From contig NZ_CP023865.1 in assembly GCF_003711105.1 (NCBI RefSeq), positions 6,865,001 to 6,929,000 of the forward strand: a DNA stretch of 64,000 nt. Reading direction: 5' to 3'. A program made the translations under genes and the position numbers. The notes beneath the pieces were generated by a model. It worked only from the letters and a program-made list of their open reading frames with translations, did not search any database and was not told where the DNA came from. Shown here piece after piece: positions 26,348-34,547 of the stretch (its first letter is position 1; each line of letters starts with the position of its first letter). Source of the DNA: Actinoplanes teichomyceticus ATCC 31121 (GTDB lineage: Bacteria > Actinomycetota > Actinomycetes > Mycobacteriales > Micromonosporaceae).

Positions 26348-27309
26348 GGATGTACGTCGACGCGTGGGACCCGTCTTACGGGTCGTCGTTCGAGGGCGGG
26401 GACGGCGAGGGGCCGGCCTCGCCCAGCAGCGCGCAGGTGGACACCGATGTGGAGGTGCCGGCCGCCGAGTGGGCGCCGGTCGGGGCGCCGGTCGGCGCCC
26501 GCCCGCCGGACGTGGTGTTCCTGGTCGACGGCGTGCGGCGCAACGACGCCGGATTGTGGACGGCCGAGGAGGACGGCACGTCGTATCCCGGGCTGGCGGC
26601 GTCGTACGCGGCCGGGGTGGTCCGCTGCGACCTGGCCCGCGGAGTCGCCGAGCTGGTCGGCGCCCGGGTCGGCCGGGGCCTGTTCACCGCCAGCCCCACG
26701 GCCGGCGATCTGCAGGCGGGCACGGTCCGCTACGAGATCCACCGGATCAACGGCAGCGGCGAGGCGAGCAAGCTGCCGGCCGCCGTGCAGGGGCCGCTGA
26801 CCGCGCTGGAGATCGAGATCTCCAGCGCGGCGCGGGACGGCGGCTCGGATGGCGCCGACCTGCTGATCGTGGACGGGCCGCTGCGCAACCGGCGGCAGCT
26901 GCCGCGCACGATCGGCTATGTCAAGACCCAGCAGAAGCAGTACCTTCCCGCCGCGCTCACCACCGTGGTCACCGCGTTGCGGCCGGGCCAGCGCACCCCG
27001 GTCTTCCATCTCGGCACGGTGTGGGGCGGCTGGTCGTGGTATCTGCGGCTGCCCGGGGCGACCGGGGCGCCGTGGTCCGGCATCGTCCGGGTGGAGTGCT
27101 CGCCGGAGCTCAGTGTCGACCAGGCGGTGGAGCTGGCCGGGTTGTCCAGCGCGACGCTGCCACGGTTCGCGTCGGCGTCGTACAAGGATCCGCGGGCCCC
27201 GCAGAATCTCGTGCCGATCGCGGGCCTGGAGCGGCGGCTGCGGGGAATGCTCGGCGACGCCCGAGTCCTGCACCGGGCCCTGACGCTGGCGACCGCCCGA
27301 TCGCGCTGA
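26344..27309 (+). CDS. nurA: NurA-domain nuclease
   Basis: 321 residues from the GTG that overlaps the sbcC stop (GTGA); an ATG 6 bp later is the alternative. The N-terminal acidic motif is FLVDGVRRND (D62) and a second is LLIVDGPLRNRR (D177), the two aspartate strands of the RNase-H-like NurA fold, with GYVKTQQKQYL after it as in family members. NurA is a 5'-3' nuclease that works with HerA in DNA-end resection. Position directly after HerA-like, SbcD and SbcC genes strengthens the call. A tandem repeat starts at its stop codon. Confidence 0.83.
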   Translation: MRMYVDAWDPSYGSSFEGGDGEGPASPSSAQVDTDVEVPAAEWAPVGAPVGARPPDVVFLVDGVRRNDAGLWTAEEDGTSYPGLAASYAAGVVRCDLARGVAELVGARVGRGLFTASPTAGDLQAGTVRYEIHRINGSGEASKLPAAVQGPLTALEIEISSAARDGGSDGADLLIVDGPLRNRRQLPRTIGYVKTQQKQYLPAALTTVVTALRPGQRTPVFHLGTVWGGWSWYLRLPGATGAPWSGIVRVECSPELSVDQAVELAGLSSATLPRFASASYKDPRAPQNLVPIAGLERRLRGMLGDARVLHRALTLATARSR

Positions 27310-27512
27310 CCCGCGCCGGAAAACGCGCGGCGCCGCGGACGCCACCCTGCTCGCACTGACCCGGACCGGAAGCACGCGGCGCCGCGGCACCACCCGCCCG
27401 CGTCGACCCGCACCGCAAGCGCGCGGCGCCGCGGACGCCACCCTGCTCGCACTGACCCGGACCGGAAGCACGCGGCGCCGCGGCACCACCCGCCGGCGCT
27501 GAACCGCGCCGG
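27301..27512 (+). repeat. Tandem 48/96-bp repeat beginning at the nurA stop
   Basis: Four 48-bp units, each with the palindrome CGCGGCGCCGCG; alternating units are more alike, so 27325-27398 and 27421-27494 match perfectly over 74 bp at a 96-bp offset. Units at 27353 and 27449 repeat the nurA end, reading TCGCACTGACCCG against TCGCGCTGACCCG at 27301. Confidence 0.88.
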
Positions 27513-28139
27513 GAGCGCGGCCCCGGCACCGCGTCCGCGTCCCACTTGCCGGGACGGGTGCCCGCATATCGGAACAGGCGGGGCACCTGGGCGATAGTGA
27601 TCGAAGCGCTTTCGGTCACGGTGCGCCGAACCACCGGAATGGCCTCGTGACGGCGCCGCCCGGGGCCCGCCGAGTTGATCCGGTAAACATCCGCTCACCG
27701 GGGCGACGCACGCCCGAGCAGGACGATCAGAAATTGGGAGCGCTCCCGACCGGGTGTCGCCCGAAAGGGTACGAGAGATATCCGGGCATCCCCCGAACGG
27801 TTCGCCCACCCTGCCTTTCACCACACATTACTCCTCGGCGAACACCCAGCGAAATCGCGCGTTCACACAGCGAGATGACCCTCTGCCGCGGCGGGAAAAT
27901 TATTTCCAGAGGCATGTCTAGGGCCCGATGTCACTGAGTATCATTCCGCCTTACCTGGCGTCCGAATCGGCGTAGATCAATCCCCCGTGATCCGCCGCCC
28001 GGCACGCCGTCACGATCGTCACCACCTGCGGAGGACCCTTGAGACCGAGTGTCCCGGAAAATCTCGCGCCGGCGTTGATCCCGGCCGGGCGCCCCAGCCG
28101 TATCTCAGGCGACGGGGAAAGGTCCGGGCGGAGGTATCG
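27310..28139. other. 830-bp gap without a confident gene
   Basis: Holds the tandem repeat, then about 600 bp of ordinary or lower GC. A second CebR-like box lies at 27736-27749 and an AAGCGCTT palindrome at about 27604-27611. A minus-strand frame ending at 27110 starts near 27634 with VRRTVTESASITIAQVPRLF, which looks protein-like for about 35 residues before it enters the repeat. The right end (about 27890-28139) should hold the sigma-factor promoter. Confidence 0.6.
27736..27749. promoter_or_regulatory. CebR-like operator (13 of 14)
   Basis: TGGGAGCGCTCCCG differs from the perfect box at 7279 by the last base. No sugar-related gene is adjacent. It is about 390 bp before the sigma-factor gene on the plus strand. 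Confidence 0.5.
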
Positions 28140-28817
28140 ATGCATGCGGTGGCCGAGGATCGGCTCACGCCGGAGAGGGTGCGTGTGATGGCGCGACACT
28201 CCGGGAGTAGGTGGCAGGCTCTCGACGGAGGCCGTGGTGCTCAGGATGACGGTTCGGTGATCCCCCGCCAGTCGGCGCGCCACGAGGCGCCCAACACCAG
28301 CGCCACCCACGAGGACACCCTGGTCAAGCTGCTCTACGAGGAGCACGCCGGGCCGTTGCTGATGTTCGTGCTCCGGCTCACCGGCGGCGACCGGCAGCGG
28401 GCCGAGGACATCGTGCAGGAGACCCTGCTGCGGGCCTGGCGCAACGCGCACCGGCTCGGCGCGCAGGGCCAGCAGTCGCTGCGCCCGTGGCTGGTCACGG
28501 TCGCCCGCCGGATCGCGATCGACGAGCACCGCAGCGCCAACGCGCGCCCGGCGGAGACGTACGATCGGGAACTGGAGAGCTTCCCGAGCACCGCCGACGA
28601 CACCGACCGCGTGCTGCAGTCCATGACGGTGTCGGACGCGCTCCGGCAGTTGAGCCACTCGCACCGGGAGATCCTGATCGAGACGTACTTCCGGGGCCGG
28701 ACGGTGCCCGAGGCGGCCGAGGTGCTCAACCTTCCGTTGGGCACGGCCAAGTCCCGGGTGTATTACGCTCTGCGTGCGCTGCGTACCGCTCTGCAGCAGC
28801 GGGGGGTGACGGAATGA
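28140..28817 (+). CDS. ECF-family RNA polymerase sigma factor
   Basis: 225 residues from the ATG at 28140, which has GGAGG 5 bp upstream; an internal ATG at 28188, also with a good ribosome site, would give 209 residues. The sigma-2 region contains LLYEEHAGPLLMFVLRLTGG and AEDIVQETLLRAWRN; sigma-4 contains LRQLSHSHREILIETYFRG and the helix-turn-helix VPEAAEVLNLPLGTAKSRV. There is no long N-terminal region of housekeeping sigmas. It overlaps the anti-sigma gene by ATGA. Target promoters probably include its own and perhaps the envelope genes that follow; that is inference. Confidence 0.92.
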   Translation: MHAVAEDRLTPERVRVMARHSGSRWQALDGGRGAQDDGSVIPRQSARHEAPNTSATHEDTLVKLLYEEHAGPLLMFVLRLTGGDRQRAEDIVQETLLRAWRNAHRLGAQGQQSLRPWLVTVARRIAIDEHRSANARPAETYDRELESFPSTADDTDRVLQSMTVSDALRQLSHSHREILIETYFRGRTVPEAAEVLNLPLGTAKSRVYYALRALRTALQQRGVTE

Positions 28818-29593
28818 CTCAGGAAGACCACTACGACGTCGCGTCGTACGCCCTGGGCGTGCTGGACGACCGCGACGCCGCGCGCTTCGAGGACCACCTC
28901 ATCGAGTGCCCGCAGTGCGCCTACGAGCTGGAGTCCTTCGTCCAGGTGGCGGACGTGCTCGCCGACGTCGACGCGGAGGCGCTGCTGGCCGCGGAGAAGT
29001 CCGAGAAGGACGGCGTGCTCCTCAACAAGATGCTCCGCGAGGTGCGCACCGACCGGCGCCGGGCGAACAGCCGCCGGCTCTACTCGCTGGCCGCGGCGGT
29101 GGTGATCTTCGCGATGCTGTCCATCGGCGCGCTCTTCGCCGGCGCCCGCTGGCTCGGCCCGGACAACACCCCCGGCAACGGCGGCGTCGTCGCCCAGCGT
29201 GACAGCAGCCAGCTCGACCCGCTGCCGGACAGTGACGGCGTCGGCATCGGCGGCACCCCGCTGCCCGGCGACAACTACAACCGCACCGACTCGCGCACCG
29301 GCGTCAGCGCGGCCGTCGGCCTGGAGAAGAAGGACTGGGGCACCCAGATCTCCTTCGCGGTCTCCAACATCAAGGGCCCGAAGACCTGCGGGCTGGTCCT
29401 GGTGCGCACCGACGGCACCGCGGAGCGGGTGGCCTCGTGGACGATCGGCGAGAAGGGCTGGGGCACCGCCGCCAACCCGTCCCCGCTGATGCTGCAGGCG
29501 GTCACCGGGACGGCGCGCGAGGACATCGCCCACGTGCAGGTGCAGGAGCTGACCGCGAACGGGACCGGGGAGACGCTCATCAGCATTCCGTGA
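28814..29593 (+). CDS. Zinc-containing transmembrane anti-sigma factor
   Basis: 259 residues. The zinc motif H28-x3-C32-x2-C35 (HLIECPQC) defines the ZAS anti-sigma fold that holds the ECF factor. A single membrane helix lies at about residues 94-115 (LAAAVVIFAMLSIGALFAGA). The outer domain of about 140 residues has two Trp-rich segments (EKKDWGTQI, GEKGWGTA) and no similarity I recognise; it probably senses envelope conditions. A strong terminator follows 15 bp after the stop, so sigma and anti-sigma form a closed two-gene operon. Confidence 0.9.
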   Translation: MTQEDHYDVASYALGVLDDRDAARFEDHLIECPQCAYELESFVQVADVLADVDAEALLAAEKSEKDGVLLNKMLREVRTDRRRANSRRLYSLAAAVVIFAMLSIGALFAGARWLGPDNTPGNGGVVAQRDSSQLDPLPDSDGVGIGGTPLPGDNYNRTDSRTGVSAAVGLEKKDWGTQISFAVSNIKGPKTCGLVLVRTDGTAERVASWTIGEKGWGTAANPSPLMLQAVTGTAREDIAHVQVQELTANGTGETLISIP

Positions 29594-29608
29594 CGGACCG
29601 AACACGAT

Positions 29609-29641
29609 AAGGGCCCAGCCGTCGTCGGCTGGGCCCTTTTT
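29609..29641 (+). terminator. Terminator of the sigma/anti-sigma operon
   Basis: A perfect 13-bp stem (29609-29621 with 29626-29638) and 4-nt loop, followed by a run of T ending at 29641. Confidence 0.92.
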
Positions 29642-29793
29642 CGCTGGTCGAGTCTTTCTGATACGTACGTGACCCGCGGAGGGTTCAAACAAAATTTCCC
29701 CAATTTGATCGAGCCGAATGTTCAACCGCCACCGCACAGGCCCCGTACTACTGCGCGGAAATGACTAGCGGCATCGATCAGCTGGAGGGGCCC

Positions 29794-30507
29794 GTGGTTC
29801 CGGAGAAGCGCAAGTTGATGGTCGTCAGCGCGGCGCTGGCGGCAGTCGTCGCACTGCCCGGCTGCGCTCCGGCCGGATACGACGCGGCCGACTACGGCAA
29901 CGCCGCCGAGCCGGCCGCCGCCAACGTGGCCGCCACCCCGGGCGCCTCGGCGACCGAGGGCGCGGTCGACCCGAACGAGGCCGACCCGACCGCCGAGGCC
30001 ACCGAACCGGCGGCTCCCGCCGATGCCGCCGAGGTCGGCGACGACCTGGTGACCAAGTCGCTCACCGGCACGTCGGTGGCCCGGATGGGCAAGGTGGTCG
30101 AGGACCAGGACGGGTTCGTGCTGTACCGGTTCGACGACGACGGCGACGACCCGGCCAAGTCCAACTGCAACGGCGACTGCGCCAAGGTGTGGCCGCCGGC
30201 GCTGACCAACGACGGCGAGCCGACGCTCAAGGGTGTCAGCGCCGACCTGGTCGGCACGGTCACCCGCGCCGACGGCACCAAGCAGCTGACCCTCAAGGGC
30301 TGGCCGCTCTACCGCTACGTCGGCGACAAGAAGCCGGGCCAGTGGAAGGGCCAGAACGTCAACGGCAAGTGGTTCGTGATCACGCCGACCGGCACCAAGA
30401 ACCTCACCTGCCTGCCGAAGATCTCGAAGCCGGTCGCCCCGCCCGCGGACAGCGCCGGCAGTGATTCCAGCGACGCCGGTGACTCCGGCAGCGACTACAG
30501 CTACTGA
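29794..30507 (+). CDS. Lipoprotein with Yx(F/W/Y)xxD repeats (COG4315-like)
   Basis: 237 residues from the GTG at 29794, which has GGAGGGG just upstream; the ATG at 29761 has no such site. The lipobox is LPGC with C24 as the lipidated residue. An Ala/Glu/Pro-rich linker leads to two family motifs: FVLYRFDDDGDDP with a nearby C-x3-C (NCNGDCAKVWPP), and WPLYRYVGDKKPGQWKGQNV. Relatives are surface lipoproteins of unknown role. The tail is Ser/Asp/Gly-rich. It follows the sigma operon and precedes the DUF4142 gene. Confidence 0.85.
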   Translation: MVPEKRKLMVVSAALAAVVALPGCAPAGYDAADYGNAAEPAAANVAATPGASATEGAVDPNEADPTAEATEPAAPADAAEVGDDLVTKSLTGTSVARMGKVVEDQDGFVLYRFDDDGDDPAKSNCNGDCAKVWPPALTNDGEPTLKGVSADLVGTVTRADGTKQLTLKGWPLYRYVGDKKPGQWKGQNVNGKWFVITPTGTKNLTCLPKISKPVAPPADSAGSDSSDAGDSGSDYSY

Positions 30508-30542
30508 GCCGTTCCCCGCGGCTTTCAGAGGTTGGAGGAAAG

Positions 30543-31313
30543 ATGAAGTCCGCCCGCATCCCCCGCTGGCTGACGGGCGCCGCCGCCGTGATGTTGGCGT
30601 TCCTGCTGACGCCGGCCGGTGTCGCCCGTGCCGACGAGCCGGTGCCGGTGCCCCCGAACACGGGGCTCACCGACACCGCCAAGGGCACGGTCAGCGCCGC
30701 TGACCGAGACTTCGTGATCAAGGTACGGCTGGCGGGTCTGTGGGAGATCCCGGCCGGCAACATGGCCCAGGAGAAGTCGGACGACCCGAACGTCGTCAAG
30801 ATCGGCAGATCGATCGCGCAGCAGCACGTCGCGCTCGACAACCTGGACCGGGCAGCGGCCAAGAAGCTCGGCATCGAGCTGCCCAACCAGCCCAACGGCG
30901 ACCAGCTGGGCTGGCTGAACGAGATGGAGAACGCCGAGGGCGCGCAGTTCGACCAGATCTTCATCGACCGGCTCCGCGCCGCGCACGGGAAGATCTTCCC
31001 GGCCATCGGGACCATCCGGGCGACGACCCGCAACGACACCGTCCGGAAGCTGGCTCAGCAGGCGAACCAGTTCGTCATGACGCACATGACCCTGCTGGAG
31101 AGCAGCGGCATCGTCGATTACGCCGCGTTGCCGACCGCGGCCGCGCCGACCGCCGGCCAGAAGGGTCCGGTCCCGATCGACAACCAGATGATCGCCGCCG
31201 CGGCCAGTGGCGGTGGGGTGCCGGGTCTCAGCAACACCGTAATCCTGCTCGTCCTGGCCGCCGCGCTGGTGGTCGGTGTGATCACGACCATGCGCATCTT
31301 CCGCGCGCGGTAG
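30543..31313 (+). CDS. DUF4142 exported protein with C-terminal membrane anchor
   Basis: 256 residues. A signal peptide ends near ARA-DE (about residue 30). Residues about 50-200 are the helical DUF4142 domain (ferritin-like four-helix pattern, for example DRDFVIKVRLAGLWEI and QQHVALDNLDRAA). A hydrophobic helix at about 228-250 followed by RIFRAR anchors it, so the domain faces outward. No metal-binding role is shown. The ribosome site GGAGGAAAG is strong. Located 35 bp after the lipoprotein gene and 44 bp before the Asn/Gly-rich gene, it is probably co-transcribed with both. Confidence 0.85.
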   Translation: MKSARIPRWLTGAAAVMLAFLLTPAGVARADEPVPVPPNTGLTDTAKGTVSAADRDFVIKVRLAGLWEIPAGNMAQEKSDDPNVVKIGRSIAQQHVALDNLDRAAAKKLGIELPNQPNGDQLGWLNEMENAEGAQFDQIFIDRLRAAHGKIFPAIGTIRATTRNDTVRKLAQQANQFVMTHMTLLESSGIVDYAALPTAAAPTAGQKGPVPIDNQMIAAAASGGGVPGLSNTVILLVLAAALVVGVITTMRIFRAR

Positions 31314-31357
31314 CCCGAGAGAACTCGCCCCGACGGCGACGAAGAAAGGTGTCACCC

Positions 31358-32662
31358 ATGCGAAGGTCCAAGTACCGGCGCGCCAGTAACTCTCCGTGGT
31401 TCAGCGGGCGTCGCCGCGTCATCGCCGTAGCGGCCACCCTGGCGGCGTTCGGCGGCATCGTGACGGTCACGCAGATCTCGAGCGCCAGCACCAACAAGGA
31501 CAACACCAAGTCGGCGCTCGCCGCCTGCGACAACCTGCGGGCCGGCGGTCAGACCAGGCTGTCCACGCAGACCCGGCGCGGCACGTACACCACCAACAAC
31601 GGCACGGTCACCCAGCACCCGGACGACGGCGCGGGTGACGTGGCGACCACCGAGCAGGTGCGGGCGCGGTGCCGGGAATGGGTGATGAACAACGTGTCGA
31701 ACGCGGAGACCCTCCGCCGCCGTGACCGGGGCAACGGCGGCAACAACGGCGGCGGCAACAACAACGGGGGTAACAACGGCGGGAACAACGGCGGGGCCGC
31801 CAGCAGCGCGCCGGCCAGCGCCGCGGCGTCCACCGAACCGGCCGGGGACCAGAACGGCGACAACGGCGGGAACAACGGGGGCAACAACGGCGACGGCGGC
31901 AACAACGGCGGCGGCGACGGCAACAACAACGGCGGCGGCGGCAACAACGGCGGCGGCGACGGCGGCAACAACGGCGGTGGGAACAACGGCGGCGACGGCG
32001 GCAACAACGGCGGCGGCGACGGCAACAACGGCGGCGGCGACGGCGGCAACAACGGCGGTGGGAACAACGGCGGCAACAACAACGGGGGCGGCGCGCCCAG
32101 CACCGCTCCGCCCGGCGCCGGCCTCGGCATCCTGACGAACAGCTGCGCGAGCAGCAACCTGCCCGCGCACGACGGCTTCCAGAAGGGCGACCGCTGCGTC
32201 TCGACCGAGTTCGGCGAGGTCGGCTCGGCGGCCAACAACCCGTCACTGCTGATCACCCAGGCCCCCCGGCAGGTCAACCGCAACCAGCCGTTCACGCTGC
32301 AGGTCAGCACCCGCAACCTGATCCGCGACCGGTTCCTCGCGGCCGGCCAGGGCGGCTACTACGTGGAGTCCAGCGTCCTGCAGAACGGCCTGGTCCGCGG
32401 CCACTTCCACACCGCCTGCCGGATGCTGGCCAGCACCAACGAGGCACCCGCCCCCGAGCCGGTGCCGGCATTCTTCGTCGCCACCGAGGACAGCAACGGC
32501 GGCGCCACCCCGGACACCGTCACCATCCAGGTCCCCGGCCTGCCACAGTCCGGCACCGCCCAGTGCGCCTCCTGGGCCGGCGACGGCTCGCACCGCATCC
32601 CGATGATGGAACGCGCCAACCAGACCCCGGCCTTCGACGTGGTCCGCATCCGGGTCCGCTGA
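31358..32662 (+). CDS. Exported protein with long Asn/Gly repeat and C-terminal domain of unknown function
   Basis: 434 residues. A basic N terminus and hydrophobic stretch (about 20-42, ending ISSAS) form a signal or anchor. A small conserved-looking domain with two Cys (about 50-115) is followed by an Asn/Gly tract at about residues 124-246, mostly NNGG with Asp and Ser interruptions. The C-terminal 190 residues contain four Cys and motifs such as HDGFQKGDRCVSTEFG and LVRGHFHTACR; I do not recognise the fold. Similar two-part proteins next to DUF4142 genes occur in other actinobacteria, as far as I recall. A surface or matrix role is inferred. Confidence 0.75.
   Translation: MRRSKYRRASNSPWFSGRRRVIAVAATLAAFGGIVTVTQISSASTNKDNTKSALAACDNLRAGGQTRLSTQTRRGTYTTNNGTVTQHPDDGAGDVATTEQVRARCREWVMNNVSNAETLRRRDRGNGGNNGGGNNNGGNNGGNNGGAASSAPASAAASTEPAGDQNGDNGGNNGGNNGDGGNNGGGDGNNNGGGGNNGGGDGGNNGGGNNGGDGGNNGGGDGNNGGGDGGNNGGGNNGGNNNGGGAPSTAPPGAGLGILTNSCASSNLPAHDGFQKGDRCVSTEFGEVGSAANNPSLLITQAPRQVNRNQPFTLQVSTRNLIRDRFLAAGQGGYYVESSVLQNGLVRGHFHTACRMLASTNEAPAPEPVPAFFVATEDSNGGATPDTVTIQVPGLPQSGTAQCASWAGDGSHRIPMMERANQTPAFDVVRIRVR
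31731..32097 (+). repeat. Asn/Gly codon repeat (AACAACGGCGGC type)
   Basis: About 365 bp of irregular 12-bp and 15-bp units within the coding frame, rich in AAC and GGC/GGG codons. The antisense strand is also open in this stretch, which generates spurious long frames. Confidence 0.88.
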
Positions 32663-32828
32663 CCCGGCTGCTCGCGGAGCACAGCCGCTCGGCGGGCCCG
32701 AACCGGAGCCGCACGTTCCCACCGTGCGTCTCCGGGACCCCCCTTCGGGCCCGCCGACCGTCCTTCCCCCTGCCGGACGTGAACCGCGGCTGCCCGGCCT
32801 CCACCCGGGGCAACCGCTCCGCACCTAC

Positions 32829-32901
32829 GGTGATCGAGCCGCTGAAACCGGTCGATCACCATCCGATGGCCCTGCCCCCGCACCGGGGTCAGGGCCATCG
32901 G
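32829..32901 (+). terminator. Two tandem hairpins, probably a terminator
   Basis: The second hairpin (32863-32901) has a 12-bp stem, one mismatch, a 5-bp inner stem and a 3-nt loop. A first hairpin, 9-bp arms at 32829-32837 and 32852-32860, sits 2 nt upstream. They lie about 170 bp after the Asn/Gly gene and 60 bp before the glycosylase start. The rest of 32663-32961 shows nothing else. Confidence 0.7.
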
Positions 32902-32961
32902 CCTGTGCGGCGCGGGCTGCGGCCGGTCGTCAAAGCCGCTCCGGCGTGGCACAGTTTCCCG

Positions 32962-33870
32962 GTGACCTCCGAGGTGAGACGCCGCCTGACGCCGCCCGAG
33001 CGGTATCGGCTGGGCGCCTCGGTGCGGCCGCTGCTGGTGCCCGGGCACGACCCCTGCGGCCGGTTCCGCGACGACGAGTTCTGGCTCGCCGTGCGTACCC
33101 CGGAGGGCGCCGCCGCCCTGTGCCTGGCCCGCTCCGGCGGGGAACTGCTGGCCACCGGCTTCGGGCCGGGGGCGGCGTGGGTCGCCGACCGCGCCGACGC
33201 GATCGCCGGGCTGCGCGACGACCTCACCGGGTTCCCCGCCCTGGCCCGCCGGCACCCCGTGGTCGCGCGGCTGGCCCGGACGTTCACCGGGGTGCGCATG
33301 CCGGCCACCGGCCGGGTCTTCCCCCGCCTGCTGCGGGCGATCCTGGAGCAGAAGGTCACCGGCAACGAGGCGCACCGGTCGTACCGGGCGATCTGCCGGC
33401 GGTTCGGTGAGCCGGCGCCCGGACCGGCCGGCCTGGTGCTGCCGCCCGACCCGGCCGCCGTGGCGGCCTGCGCCTACTGGGAGTTCCATCCGCTCGGCGT
33501 CGAGCAGCGCCGCGCCCAGGCCCTGCTGCGTGCCGCGCTGGTCGCCGACCGCCTGGAGCGGTGCGCCGACGCGGCCGAGGCGACCCGGCGGATGACCGCG
33601 CTGCCCGGGATCGGGCCGTGGACCGCGGCCGAGGTGGTCCGGACCGCCTTCGGCGACCCGGACGCGGTCAGCGTCGGCGATTTCCACATTCCCAACACCG
33701 TCGCGTACGCCCTGGCCGGCGAGCCGCGCGGCACCGACGAGCGGATGCTGGCCCTGCTGGAGCCGTTCCGCGGACACCGCGGCCGGGTCTGCGACCTGCT
33801 CGCCATGGGCGGCCTGATGGCTCCGCGCTACGGCCCCCGGATGCCGGTGCGGTCCTTCGCGAGGTTCTGA
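32962..33870 (+). CDS. DNA-3-methyladenine glycosylase 2 family protein (AlkA-like)
   Basis: 302 residues from a GTG start. The helix-hairpin-helix LPGIGPWTAAEV is at about 214-225 and the catalytic Asp is D240 in SVGDFHIPN, as in the HhH-GPD superfamily. The N-terminal region resembles the AlkA beta-sheet domain. It removes alkylated bases to start base-excision repair. No Ada-type regulator is nearby. Longer frames upstream cross the terminator hairpins and were rejected. Confidence 0.88.
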   Translation: MTSEVRRRLTPPERYRLGASVRPLLVPGHDPCGRFRDDEFWLAVRTPEGAAALCLARSGGELLATGFGPGAAWVADRADAIAGLRDDLTGFPALARRHPVVARLARTFTGVRMPATGRVFPRLLRAILEQKVTGNEAHRSYRAICRRFGEPAPGPAGLVLPPDPAAVAACAYWEFHPLGVEQRRAQALLRAALVADRLERCADAAEATRRMTALPGIGPWTAAEVVRTAFGDPDAVSVGDFHIPNTVAYALAGEPRGTDERMLALLEPFRGHRGRVCDLLAMGGLMAPRYGPRMPVRSFARF

Positions 33871-33954
33871 GCCGGCCGGGCCACGCCGCCACGGCCCGGT
33901 CGACTGACCCCTTGTGTGACGCGGGACACCAGGGGCCGCAATAGGCTCCGCCCC

Positions 33955-34521
33955 ATGACAGTGGAGTCGAACGCCTACGAGTACCTCGACAACGTGGATC
34001 CGCACGAGCAGGCCCGGCTCGCCGCGGTACGCCGCTACCGGCTGGTGGACCAACCGGTGGAGCAGGCGTACGACCGGGTCGCCTTCGTGGCCGGCGCCAT
34101 CTTCGACACTCCGATCGCGACCGTGTCCCTGGTCGAGCGCGACCGTGTCTGGCTGGCGGCCTGCCAGGGGCTCGACGGCGTACGCGAGCTCGGCAGGGAG
34201 CCCGGGCTGTGCGCCTCGGTGATCGCCCGGGACGGCGTCTACGTGATCAACGACGCCGCGGTCGACCCGCGCACCCTGCAGCATCCGCTGGTCCGGGGCG
34301 AGCTCGGGTTGCGCTTCTACGCCGCCGCGCCGATCCGCACCCACGACGGGTACCGCCTGGGCACCGTCAACGTGATCGACAACCGGCCGCGCGAGGCGAC
34401 CGCGCGCCAGCTCACCGCGCTGGAGCACCTCGCCGCGCTGGTCGCCGACGAGCTGGAGCTGCGCCTCATGGTGATTCGCAGCGCGGCCGCCGAACAACGG
34501 ATGCGGGAAACCGTGAACTGA
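33955..34521 (+). CDS. GAF-domain sensor protein
   Basis: 188 residues, nearly all a GAF domain (about 20-175): RLAAVRRYRLVDQPVEQAYD, FDTPIATVSLVERDRVWL, and a Cys at LCASVIARDG. It lacks an output domain, like many stand-alone GAF proteins fused elsewhere to GGDEF or kinase domains. Ligand unknown. The start ATG follows a short intergenic gap. Confidence 0.83.
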   Translation: MTVESNAYEYLDNVDPHEQARLAAVRRYRLVDQPVEQAYDRVAFVAGAIFDTPIATVSLVERDRVWLAACQGLDGVRELGREPGLCASVIARDGVYVINDAAVDPRTLQHPLVRGELGLRFYAAAPIRTHDGYRLGTVNVIDNRPREATARQLTALEHLAALVADELELRLMVIRSAAAEQRMRETVN

Positions 34522-34547
34522 TCTCCGTTGGTGGGTACACGTCAGGC

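Noticed and set aside
27325..27494. CRISPR or attachment site at the duplicated 74-bp segment
   Set aside because: Units are contiguous with related sequence between copies, no cas or integrase gene is near, and the sequence derives from the nurA 3' end.
31352..32316. Antisense frames of Val/Ala or Pro/Leu repeats
   Set aside because: They mirror the Asn/Gly coding repeat of the exported protein.
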